From Candidatus Fredericiella danica (GTDB lineage: Bacteria; Chloroflexota; Anaerolineae; Caldilineales; Caldilineaceae), in NCBI GenBank assembly GCA_016713335.1, contig JADJPH010000038.1, positions 6,500 through 70,499 on the forward strand: 64,000 nucleotides of DNA, written 5' to 3'. The notes beneath the pieces were generated by a model that was given only the letters and a program-made list of their open reading frames with translations, made no database searches and was not told the DNA's origin. Each line of letters begins with the position of its first letter. The first letter of the stretch is position 1. Shown here one piece after another: positions 19,030 through 28,701 of the stretch. A program made the position numbers and the translations under genes.

Positions 19030-19055
19030 TTATTATGAAAACCGTGATAAAATTC
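19027..19055 (-). promoter_or_regulatory. AT-rich element shared with the sufR promoter (site C)
   Basis: The 29 bases match site A (16947-16975) base for base without gaps in about two thirds of positions, with halves GAATTTTAT and GTTTTCATAATAATTG on the reverse strand, at the identical position relative to the -35 box. SufR binding is inferred. Confidence 0.45.
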
Positions 19056-19057
19056 TT

Positions 19058-19103
19058 CCCTCCGTCTCCCCGTCTCCCTGTCTCCCTGTCTCTTTGTCCT
19101 TCT
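19058..19103. repeat. Low-complexity GTCTCCCT-type repeat
   Basis: Short tandem units of CGTCTCCC, TGTCTCCC and TGTCTCTT resemble those at 11709-11768. It is not a CRISPR: units are too short and there are no spacers. Confidence 0.6.
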
Positions 19104-19347
19104 CTCCACCTCCGCGCCCTCCGCGTTTCCGCGTTGGATCTTTCCCTCCCCGCGCCAACTACCCGCAGGCGCTGAGAAAGCGCGGAAAGCGAAGTGAGAG
19201 TCGATTTACGCGCCCCGCTCTTTCTTGCACGCCACCTGAAGATCATTGTAAACTACTCACGCCACGGTCTAGCGCTCCACACCTCCACGGATCGTAGCCA
19301 ATCTACGCTCTTCTCAGCATCCCGATCTAAACCACCGGAGATAGACC

Positions 19348-20760
19348 ATGCCTGACGATCTGAGAATTCGATCCGATATGGGGCGCCTGTTGCATGCCGT
19401 GTTGCGCCATTGGCGTAACGAGGAACGTTCTCACAAGTTACTTTCGGAACTCCTACTCTATCGACCCGCGGTCCGTGCTGCCGGAGGCCCTCAACATGCC
19501 GCACGGTACCTGCTTGAGCAGGCGCTGGCTGAACTCGGCAAGTTACACCCAAGCGACGCGCAGTTGCTCGAAATGCGCTACTGGGACGGGCTCGGGGTTG
19601 AGCAGGTGGCGAACCTGTATGGTTATGCGGAAAGCACCATCTATGGCCGCCAAAGCCTGGCCTTCGAACGGTTGTCGGCCCTCGTGGAAGATCGTGAACA
19701 AAATGCCTGGCGCAACCGTGAGCGCCATGTAGAGCACCGCATGCAAGTGCCATACAGCGACAAACTGGTTGGGGTTGAACACGAAATCAGCACGATCGGC
19801 GCGCTACTCAGCGCCCCCACCGGCCCCTGGATCGTCGCCCTTGAAGGGATCGGCGGCATTGGCAAGACCACGCTCGCCGCACAACTGGTCAGGCGCCTCT
19901 ATGCCCGCACCGATTTTGAGGATTTTGCCTGGGTGAGCGCACAGCCGCGAGCACTTGACGTCGCTGGCTGCATCCAGGGCAAACCCTGCCCGACCCTCTC
20001 CGCACAGGGCCTCGTGGACAGCCTGGTCACACAACTCATGCCCGATACCGCCGGAGCACTCCTGGCTGCTCCTGAGAAGGCGCTACAAGCACTCGAGGAA
20101 CGGCTAAAGTGGGCGCCGCACCTGATCATTATCGACAACCTCGAAACCGTCGCGGACATCGATGCCCTCATGCCCAAAATCGAAGGTCTCATCAACCCGT
20201 CCAAGTTTCTGTTGACCTCCCGCCGCCGGGTCACGCAACATGCCGTCTTTAACCACACCATGCGCGAACTCACTTTCCAGGAGGCCTGCACGTTGGTCCG
20301 CAGTGAGGCGGCATTACGCAACCTGCAGGCACTGGTGGTTGCGTCCGATGACGACCTTGCGCCAATTTACGAGACGGTCGGCGGGAATCCACTCGCCCTG
20401 CTTCTAATCACCGGTCAGACCTATCTACGCCCGCTGAGATCCATTATTGCCGATCTGAGAGAAGCGAAGGGCGTCGCGATTGACAACCTCTATACATTCA
20501 TCTACCGAGATGCCTGGGAACATCTCTCTGAGTCGGCACGCCGCGTACTGCTTGCGATGCCGCTGGCGCCGGTGCAGGGCGAAGGGCCAGAATATCTTGC
20601 CACCATCTGCGAACTCGCGACGCCTGAAGTCGTATCTGCCTTGCGCGACCTCACGACGCAAAGCCTGGTTCAAGTCTACGGCGATCTCAACCAGCGCCGG
20701 TTCAAGATTCACAGCCTGACGCGCACTTTCTTATTACAACAGGTGCTGGCATGGACATGA
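19348..20760 (+). CDS. NB-ARC (STAND) ATPase with N-terminal sigma-like helix-turn-helix
   Basis: The 470-residue protein begins with a helical region that includes LLEMRYWDGLGVEQVANLYG, similar to sigma70 region 4-type helix-turn-helix. An NB-ARC ATPase follows: Walker A GIGGIGKTTLA (about residue 171), Walker B LIIIDNLE (about 265), the sensor segment FLLTSRR (about 292) and a GNPLAL motif (about 349), then a winged-helix part. STAND proteins act as signal-dependent switches in regulation, defence or cell death. The ATG has GGAG seven bases upstream. Its stop overlaps the start of the TPR gene, so sensor and ATPase appear to be split over two coupled genes. Confidence 0.82.
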   Translation: MPDDLRIRSDMGRLLHAVLRHWRNEERSHKLLSELLLYRPAVRAAGGPQHAARYLLEQALAELGKLHPSDAQLLEMRYWDGLGVEQVANLYGYAESTIYGRQSLAFERLSALVEDREQNAWRNRERHVEHRMQVPYSDKLVGVEHEISTIGALLSAPTGPWIVALEGIGGIGKTTLAAQLVRRLYARTDFEDFAWVSAQPRALDVAGCIQGKPCPTLSAQGLVDSLVTQLMPDTAGALLAAPEKALQALEERLKWAPHLIIIDNLETVADIDALMPKIEGLINPSKFLLTSRRRVTQHAVFNHTMRELTFQEACTLVRSEAALRNLQALVVASDDDLAPIYETVGGNPLALLLITGQTYLRPLRSIIADLREAKGVAIDNLYTFIYRDAWEHLSESARRVLLAMPLAPVQGEGPEYLATICELATPEVVSALRDLTTQSLVQVYGDLNQRRFKIHSLTRTFLLQQVLAWT

Positions 20761-21969
20761 TCGCAGAGGTACCCTCCACGATGTACGCTCCCACACCAAT
20801 TGATGGCAGCAGGACGCTATTCTGCACTTATGTGATGCGCAGCCTTCGCGCGGCGCTGGCGGTGGCCTCAGAACAGTCAACGCCACTGTCCGATGCGCTG
20901 TCTGCGCGCTATAGCGCCATTCTTGGTTTTGCACTAAAGATGCCTGAAGCCTGGCCTGAAGTGCGCGCCCTGCTACGGAACATCGCCACGCCGGTGTTAC
21001 TAAGCGGAACATGCGAGGGCTGGGCCGAGGTGTTCGAGACCGCGGTGCAGATGGCCACACAACCGGGATGAAGCGGCAACCGCAGCCTGGCTCCATCTCG
21101 AACGTGGGCGCCAACTGCTCCTTACCGAGCACACGCCCGAGGCGCAAGTGCATTTTGAACAGGCGCGCCACTTCGCCGAACGGGCTGAGGATCGGGCAAT
21201 CTTATTCCGTGCCACCGAGCGACTTGCCTATGCGCACGTTGTGTGCGGCCAATTCGACAGTGCGCGCACGCTCGCGACCGGCGCCCTATCGCTTGCGCCA
21301 CCCGGTGGCGTGGACCGGGCGCTGCTCTACCACACACTTGGTTACCTGGCAACCCAGGAAACAGAGTACACAACCGCAATTGAACGATATTCCACGGCGC
21401 TTCACCTGCGCGAGGCCGCCGGCGCCACCCCTTGCTGCCGCCAAAACCCTGCGCGACATTGGCGTCGCCTATGCCTGCATGGAAGATTATGAAAGGGCAA
21501 AGACAGCCTTTGACGGCGCCCTTACTGACTTCGCCCGCTTTGACGACCAATATGACTGGGCAATGACGCTCATGGATCTTGGCGTCGTCTTCCTTGAACT
21601 GGGCGACCCGGCACGGTCATTGACCTGCCTTGATCGTGCAGAACCTATCTTCGTGACCATGCGATCCAGGTGTCAACTAGCACGCCTCTACAACAACCGT
21701 GGCCGAACACAACACGCGTTGGGGCTGTACGACAATGCCGCTGAGTCACTGGAAGTCAGTCTCACTGGGGCCGCACCGCTGGCGCCACATTTGAAGTCGC
21801 CAATACGTTGGATAGTCTTGCGACGCTTTATCTTCAACAGGGCCAGGCGGCACGTGCAATCGCCACCTGGTGCGCTGCACAGGACGAGTTACATAAACTG
21901 CAGAACCCGGCCGGCTATCTAGAAAACCGCATCCGTCAAGGTCTTCAGGCGGCATCAGCGGCCCCTTAA
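20751..21969 (+). CDS. TPR-repeat partner of the STAND ATPase (three frameshifts)
   Basis: A reading frame starts inside the last codons of the ATPase gene (ATG 20751, with ATGA overlap at 20757). It continues, in three successive frames, through typical TPR units: HFEQARHFAERAEDRA, LRDIGVAYACMEDYERAKTA, ARLYNNRGRTQHALGLYDNA and ATLYLQQGQAARAIATW. Breaks lie at GGG 21065-21067 (extra base), CCCC 21428-21431 (extra base) and about 21775-21785 (missing base). The last frame ends at TAA 21967-21969. The repaired product would be about 400 residues and would form the sensor or scaffold arm of the STAND system. Confidence 0.65.
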
Positions 21970-21983
21970 TGCGATAATGCCCG

Positions 21984-22004
21984 TGCAATTTCCGGAAAGT
22001 TGCA
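21984..22004. promoter_or_regulatory. Near-palindrome overlapping the nuo -35 box
   Basis: TGCAATTTCC and GGAAAGTTGCA form an imperfect inverted repeat centred on TTCCGGAA and ending inside the -35 box of the nuo promoter. A repressor site is a reasonable guess. Confidence 0.4.
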
Positions 22005-22028
22005 TTCCGCCTGTCCATCATGTAGAAT
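22000..22028 (+). promoter_or_regulatory. Promoter of nuoB-nuoCD-nuoI
   Basis: TTGCAT (22000-22005) and TAGAAT (22023-22028) are 17 bases apart, 45 bases before the nuoB ATG. Confidence 0.6.
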
Positions 22029-22072
22029 TTTGCACAATCGCAAAGTATCTGCAAAAAAGGGAATCAGGACCT

Positions 22073-22858
22073 ATGGCATCAACCGCGGTGACTGACTTCA
22101 AAGGCCTTAAGCAGGAGCAGGTCAAGGAATTCCTGCATGACTCAATTCAGGTGCCTGAGGACTTACAAGCCAATGTGCTTGTAACAAGCCTTGACAAGGT
22201 GTACAACTGGAGCCGGAGCGTCAGCATGTGGCCGCTCCTATTTGGCCTTGCGTGCTGTGCAATCGAAATGATTGCAACCGCCGCCAGCCGGTATGACCTG
22301 GCGCGGTTCGGCATGGAGGTGATGCGCCCCAGCCCACGCCAGAGCGACCTGATGATTGTCTCCGGCACCGTGACCAAGAAGATGGTGCCTGCGATCGTGC
22401 GCATTTACAACCAGATGGCAGAGCCACGCTACGTGCTTGCGATGGGCGCGTGCGCGACAGGTGGCGGCCCATTCAAAGAAGGCTATTCGGTTGTCTCCGG
22501 CATCGATAAATATATCCCGGTCGATGTGTATGTACCCGGTTGCCCGCCCACCCCAGAAGCGCTGATCTACGGCATTCTGCGGTTGCATGCAAAAGTCGAA
22601 CGCCAAAGCATTCTGTCGGTGCCGTGGTACCGCAAGAATGCCAGCGAGTTCATCCCAGTGCCGATTCTGGGGCCGGACATCTTCGACCCGCGCAAAGTTC
22701 AAATCATCAGAGATACGACGTTAGGCGCTGGCGCAGTAGGACAGGTCAGCGGCGGCGACAATCGCGCCGCACTGCAGCCAGTGCCGATTCCTGAAGATGT
22801 TAAGGCGCGCATTCGCGCCGCGGAAGCCAAATACCGGGCGATGAAACAGCCAGCCTAG
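22073..22858 (+). CDS. nuoB: NADH-quinone oxidoreductase subunit B
   Basis: NuoB carries cluster N2 at the junction of the peripheral arm and the quinone site of complex I. The ligands are visible: the double cysteine in LLFGLACCAIEM, one in MGACATGGG and one in VPGCPPTPE. With the ATG at 22073 the product has 261 residues, longer than usual owing to a C-terminal tail of about 60 residues after the NuoB domain. The upstream in-frame extension overlaps the promoter, so the later start is right. It is the first gene of a short operon with nuoCD and nuoI. Confidence 0.93.
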   Translation: MASTAVTDFKGLKQEQVKEFLHDSIQVPEDLQANVLVTSLDKVYNWSRSVSMWPLLFGLACCAIEMIATAASRYDLARFGMEVMRPSPRQSDLMIVSGTVTKKMVPAIVRIYNQMAEPRYVLAMGACATGGGPFKEGYSVVSGIDKYIPVDVYVPGCPPTPEALIYGILRLHAKVERQSILSVPWYRKNASEFIPVPILGPDIFDPRKVQIIRDTTLGAGAVGQVSGGDNRAALQPVPIPEDVKARIRAAEAKYRAMKQPA

Positions 22859-22898
22859 TCTGCTCCGGATTTTCCATTGCTAGTGTGGGAGTTCTTCC

Positions 22899-24685
<1,787 letters not shown>

Positions 24686-24778
24686 GGATTCTCCCTGGTT
24701 ACGCTGGGTTGCAATGCAACGCCAGACGATGGCCATAAGGTCTCGATTGAAGAGCCCTAATTGATTGCCGGAGGAACA

Positions 24779-25663
24779 ATGTTTGGCACCGGACTACTAA
24801 AGGGCATGGGCATTACGCTCAAGCATTTTACAGACCCCTTCACCGATGATCGGAAAAAGGTGCCAAGCCGCTATGAGGACAGCATCCAGCTCGATAAGCA
24901 CCGCCGCATCATCGAGCAGCCCATCACCCAGGAAGGCATCCTCACGATCCAATACCCGGAAGAACGGCGCTTGCTCCCTGAACGCTTCCGCTACATCCCA
25001 ATGTTGATCTGAGATACCGAAAAGAACGAAGATCGCTGCACTGCCTGCGGCATCTGCGCCAAGGTCTGCCCACCACAATGTATCTGGATTGTGCGCGACT
25101 CGGACGAGCGGGGGAAGCCCGTCACGCGTCCGGCCGAATTCTATATTGATGCGGCCGTCTGCATGAGTTGCAGCTTCTGCACGGAATTCTGCCCCTTTGA
25201 CGCGATTCGAATGAACCACGATTTCGAGCTTGCCGTCTATGATCGTTATCCGCAGCTCGTCTATGACAAGTCTGAATTGACAGTGCCGCTCGAATATTAT
25301 GCGGCCTTGTGGCCTACACAGTTTGCCGAAGAGCAAGAGCGGCGGCGACAAGAAGAAGAAGCCGATAAAGCCAAGGCAGCCGCCAAGGCCAAAGCCGATG
25401 CCGAGAAGGCCGCGGCAAAGGCTGCCGGAGTAACCGCCGAAGCAGCCGCCGGCGCCAAACCTAAGCGTTCGCCGGAAGAACTCGAAGAACTAAAGAAACA
25501 AGCGGCTGCGAAAGCCGCCGCGAGGAAAGAATCCGGGGAAGGCGCCGCAGCGCCTGCTGCTGATGCGCCCCTCGACGCTGAAGCTGCCGCCAAGAAGGCG
25601 CGGCTAGAGGAACTAAAGCGCCAGGCTGCGGAAAAAGCCGCCGCGCAAAAGGAAGGGTCCTGA
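24779..25663 (+). CDS. nuoI: NADH-quinone oxidoreductase subunit I with in-frame TGA and a long Ala/Lys tail
   Basis: NuoI holds two [4Fe-4S] clusters. Both ligand sets are present: CTACGICAKVCPP (about residue 87) and CMSCSFCTEFCPFD (about 127). The frame is interrupted by TGA at 25010-25012, inside FRYIPMLI-*-DTEKNEDRC, where the family has an aromatic residue; a TGG-to-TGA change would explain it. After the NuoI domain comes an unusual tail of about 115 residues rich in Ala, Lys and Glu (from about 25318), probably a coiled or disordered extension. The ATG at 24779 has GGAGGA upstream. Homologous sequence on both sides of the stop shows one gene. Confidence 0.85.
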
Positions 25664-25680
25664 GTTACCAGACGACAAGC

Positions 25681-25712
25681 CCACATCTTGACGTGCCAGC
25701 GTCAAGATGTGG
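25681..25712 (+). terminator. First hairpin after nuoI
   Basis: A perfect 13-bp stem, CCACATCTTGACG (25681-25693) with CGTCAAGATGTGG (25700-25712), has a 6-base loop. No T run follows directly. Confidence 0.65.
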
Positions 25713-25732
25713 AGTTCGATAGCAGGCGTTTG

Positions 25733-25770
25733 ACCAGACTTGCCAAAGGGTAAGTCTGGTTTGTTCTTTG
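25733..25770 (+). terminator. Rho-independent terminator after nuoI
   Basis: A 9-bp stem, ACCAGACTT (25733-25741) with AAGTCTGGT (25752-25760), is followed by the T-rich TTGTTCTTT. Together with the preceding hairpin it separates the nuo operon from the next gene. Confidence 0.7.
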
Positions 25771-25782
25771 GGAGGAGGAGAC

Positions 25783-26478
25783 ATGACTCTGAGATTAACC
25801 TGGCTTGGGCACTCGACCTGGGCGATCGACGTCGATGGCATGAACATGATTGTTGACCCCTTCTTGAAACCGCACAACCCCAGCGCGCTCCATACGGTGG
25901 AAGACTTGAACCCCCAATTTATCCTGGTGACACACGGGCACGGCGATCACGTCGCGGATCTTGTCGCCCTGGCCACACAATCGGGCGCACAGGTCATCTG
26001 CAATCACGAGATTTCACTCTGGCTGGAGAAACACGGCGTCAACAATGTCCACCCGATGAATCATGGCGGCGCTTACAGTTTCCCATTTGGTCGCGTCAAA
26101 ATGGTGACGGCCATCCACAGCAGCGTGCTGCCGGATGGGACCTATGGCGGCAATCCCGCCGGATTTCTGATCAATTTCAACGACGGTCACGATGTCTATC
26201 TCGCAGGCGATACTGCCCTGACCTACGATATGAAATTGATCGGCGAAGTAGGCGGCGTCGATTTGGCCATCCTGCCCATCGGGGACAACTACACCATGGG
26301 CCCCGATGATGCGATTGTTGCCGCACAATGGGTCAAAGCAAAGCATGTCCTGCCAACACATTATGGCACATTTCCGTTAATTGCGGTCGACGCCGATCAC
26401 TTTGCCAGGCGACTGCAACGCGCCACTGGCATCGACTGCACGGTGCTTGCGGTCGGCGACGAGTTCACGCTCGACTAA
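25783..26478 (+). CDS. Metal-dependent hydrolase, UPF0173/YtkL type (metallo-beta-lactamase fold)
   Basis: The 231-residue protein has the metallo-beta-lactamase motif THGHGDHVAD near residue 51, plus GDTALTYDM and a closing LPTHYGTFP. This is the UPF0173 group, whose substrates are unknown. The ATG at 25783 has a perfect GGAGGAGG upstream. It begins a run of same-strand genes with short gaps. No signal peptide is seen. Confidence 0.88.
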   Translation: MTLRLTWLGHSTWAIDVDGMNMIVDPFLKPHNPSALHTVEDLNPQFILVTHGHGDHVADLVALATQSGAQVICNHEISLWLEKHGVNNVHPMNHGGAYSFPFGRVKMVTAIHSSVLPDGTYGGNPAGFLINFNDGHDVYLAGDTALTYDMKLIGEVGGVDLAILPIGDNYTMGPDDAIVAAQWVKAKHVLPTHYGTFPLIAVDADHFARRLQRATGIDCTVLAVGDEFTLD

Positions 26479-26499
26479 GGTTCGAGGCAAGGAGGAATC

Positions 26500-26871
26500 A
26501 TGTCTGACATCAGCGAGTATGGGGTCCATACCAAAGCCGAATTGCTCTTTCCTGCACACCTGATCCCAAACCTGCGCGAGCTGCGCGGCGAAGATTGGCG
26601 AACACTCGTGGATCGCGTGGCGGCGCTGCCCGAAACGCATCCAGACAGTCTTGCGTTTGTATTGATGATGATCGAATTGGATGGCTGTCTGAAATGCAAT
26701 AGCAACAATTACAAGTTCCTGCGCGGCTGTTATCTGTGCGCCACGCAGACTGTCCAGTCCTTCAAAGGCAGCGATCAGGATCTAATTGCACTCTACAATA
26801 AGGCAAAACAGGAACTCAGCACGCATCTTCAACAAGGGTTGAAGCCTGGCGAGTTCTCGCTTGCCACATGA
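26500..26871 (+). CDS. Uncharacterised small protein with a four-cysteine motif
   Basis: The 123-residue product contains DGCLKCNSNNYKFLRGCYLC, that is C-x2-C-x11-C-x2-C, a likely zinc or Fe-S site, between helical segments. The rest is acidic and helical with no membrane segment. GGAGG precedes the ATG. It lies between the hydrolase (21 bases upstream) and the FAD oxidoreductase (15 bases downstream), which suggests one operon. No named family is recognised. Confidence 0.65.
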   Translation: MSDISEYGVHTKAELLFPAHLIPNLRELRGEDWRTLVDRVAALPETHPDSLAFVLMMIELDGCLKCNSNNYKFLRGCYLCATQTVQSFKGSDQDLIALYNKAKQELSTHLQQGLKPGEFSLAT

Positions 26872-26886
26872 TCGGTCTGGTTATTC

Positions 26887-28230
26887 ATGGTACTGAGCAC
26901 AAAGCACGAGCCGCAACAGGTCGCCATCATTGGCGGCGGATTGGCGGGTCTTGCAGCGGCGTATGACCTCACAACGCCGGGCGATCACCGTTTTCAGGTC
27001 ACGATCCTGGAGAGCGGTCCACAGTTGGGGGGGCTTGCGTCAGGATTCAAGGGTCGAGAAAGCTGGCAGTGGCCACTGGAGTACTTTTATCACCACCTCT
27101 TCACCAACGACGACGCAATCCTCAATTTTACGCGTGAAGTCGGGCTTGGTGATCTGCTTGAAACACACGACCCGACAACGGTCATGTTTATTCAAGGGCG
27201 CAACTACCCACTCGACACCCCCGGACGCCTCCTTGCGTTTCCACATCTCTCTATCTGGAATCGGTTGCGCACCGGCGCCGTCCTCGGCTACCTGAAATAC
27301 CATCCACGTCCCCCATGGCGTGACTTCGACCGGCTGGTCGCCGATCAATGGTTGGCGGCAAAGATGGGGCGCGCAGGTTACGAGACATTGTGGCAACCGA
27401 TGTTGCAGGGCAAGTTCGATCGCCACTACACTGACGTCAATCTCGCCTGGTTCTGGGCGCGCATCTACAAACGCACGAAAAATTTGATGTACTATCGTGG
27501 TGGTTTCCAGGCTTTTGTCGATGGCGTTGCTGCCCAACTGAGCAAACGCAACATCACTGTGCAGACCGGAACCCCAGTTCGCGCAGTTCGGCCCCGCACT
27601 GAAGGCGGCTATACAATCGAGTTGGACGGACAATCACTCACCGCCAATCGCGTGTTGAGCACCGTCAGTCCGGAAGCAATGCAGCGGCTGGCGCCAGACT
27701 TGCCCCCCTCCTATCTAGGCCAACTACGCCAACTCCAAAGCATGGGCGCGGTGGTCTTGACCGTCGCCCTGGATCGCCAATTAATGAAGGACGTGTACTG
27801 GGTCAACGTGCCCAGAAGTTCGGGCATGCCTTTCTTGGCGCTGGTTGAGCACACCAATATGATCGATCCGGCGAACTACGGCGGGGATCACCTGCTCTAC
27901 ATTGGCAACTACCTGGACCCCGACCACCGCTATTTCCAAATGGATGCGGAAGAGTTGCTTGCCGAGTTTGCGCCACACCTCATCAATTTCAACGCAGCAT
28001 TTCAGTCGTCCTGGGTGACAGGCGCCTGGGTGCACAAGGCGCGTTATGCGCAGCCAGTGCCGGTGGTCGGTTACGCTGACCTGATCCCAGCGATCCGCAC
28101 CCCCCTTCCGGGTCTCTATTTTGCCTCCATGAGCCAGGTGTATCCGTGGGATCGCGGCACAAATTACGCAATTGAGATGGGACGCAACGTCGCGCAACTC
28201 ATCATACAGGACGCGTTCCCCAAAGATTGA
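26887..28230 (+). CDS. FAD-dependent oxidoreductase of the amine oxidase/phytoene desaturase type
   Basis: The 447-residue enzyme starts with a Rossmann FAD-binding motif, VAIIGGGLAGLAAAYDL, and has the second family marker near the C-terminus, LPGLYFASMSQVYPWDRGTN. The domain order is that of flavin amine oxidase-like proteins, which include protoporphyrinogen oxidase, phytoene desaturase and sugar mutase-like enzymes. The substrate cannot be assigned. It is not secreted. The neighbouring thioesterase and ATP-grasp genes suggest a small metabolic pathway. Confidence 0.8.
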   Translation: MVLSTKHEPQQVAIIGGGLAGLAAAYDLTTPGDHRFQVTILESGPQLGGLASGFKGRESWQWPLEYFYHHLFTNDDAILNFTREVGLGDLLETHDPTTVMFIQGRNYPLDTPGRLLAFPHLSIWNRLRTGAVLGYLKYHPRPPWRDFDRLVADQWLAAKMGRAGYETLWQPMLQGKFDRHYTDVNLAWFWARIYKRTKNLMYYRGGFQAFVDGVAAQLSKRNITVQTGTPVRAVRPRTEGGYTIELDGQSLTANRVLSTVSPEAMQRLAPDLPPSYLGQLRQLQSMGAVVLTVALDRQLMKDVYWVNVPRSSGMPFLALVEHTNMIDPANYGGDHLLYIGNYLDPDHRYFQMDAEELLAEFAPHLINFNAAFQSSWVTGAWVHKARYAQPVPVVGYADLIPAIRTPLPGLYFASMSQVYPWDRGTNYAIEMGRNVAQLIIQDAFPKD

Positions 28231-28257
28231 CGCTGACTGCGTCTAAGGAGTAGTGAA

Positions 28258-28701
28258 ATGACAGAATCGAATCCCGGTGCGGTGAGTTCCGTCGCTACCA
28301 TCAAAGAAAAAGTGCGCCCCGGTCTGACTGGCACAGCCGAGGCAGTGGTGTCAGAAATGAATACCGCCATCGCCATGGGTAGTGGCGTTGTTCCGGTCTA
28401 TGCAACGCCCGCCATGGCGGCGCTTATGGAGGCAGCCGCCGTTAACGCACTGGAAGGCGCATTGCCTGAAGATCAGACTTCGGTTGGCGTCTATTTGGAC
28501 GTGCAACATCTTGCCGCCACACCTGTAGGCGTCGCAGTGCGCGCCGAAGCACGCTTGACGGCGGTGGAGGGTCGCCGGCTAACGTTCCGCGTCTCAGCCT
28601 TCGACGCTTCAGAACAGATCGGCGTGGGTACGCACCAACGCGCAATCGTGACCACCGATCGCTTCCTGGACCGCACGCAGACAAAGCAAAAAGGGAAGTA
28701 G
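28258..28701 (+). CDS. Thioesterase, FlK-like hotdog fold
   Basis: The 147-residue protein has the pattern of fluoroacetyl-CoA thioesterase-like hotdog proteins: GSGVVPVYATPAMAALMEAA followed by TSVGVYLDVQHLAATPVG. These hydrolyse small acyl-CoA thioesters; members outside Streptomyces are mostly uncharacterised, so fluoroacetate activity is not implied. Its stop codon overlaps the GTG start of the ATP-grasp gene by one base, so the two are translationally coupled. Confidence 0.8.
   Translation: MTESNPGAVSSVATIKEKVRPGLTGTAEAVVSEMNTAIAMGSGVVPVYATPAMAALMEAAAVNALEGALPEDQTSVGVYLDVQHLAATPVGVAVRAEARLTAVEGRRLTFRVSAFDASEQIGVGTHQRAIVTTDRFLDRTQTKQKGK

Larger units (their letters stand above)
18909..19347. 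other. Intergenic region between radical SAM operon and STAND gene
   Basis: No gene is supported in these 439 bases. The region holds the minus-strand promoter at 19001-19029 with its AT-rich element, a low-complexity TCTCCCTG-type stretch at 19058-19103, a CCTCCGCG-type stretch just after it, and the GGAG ribosome site of the STAND gene at 19337-19340. Confidence 0.6.

Noticed and set aside
25010..25012. TGA read as tryptophan or selenocysteine
   Set aside because: TGA ends many clean genes here, and nothing supports a selenocysteine insertion signal. A base change is simpler.
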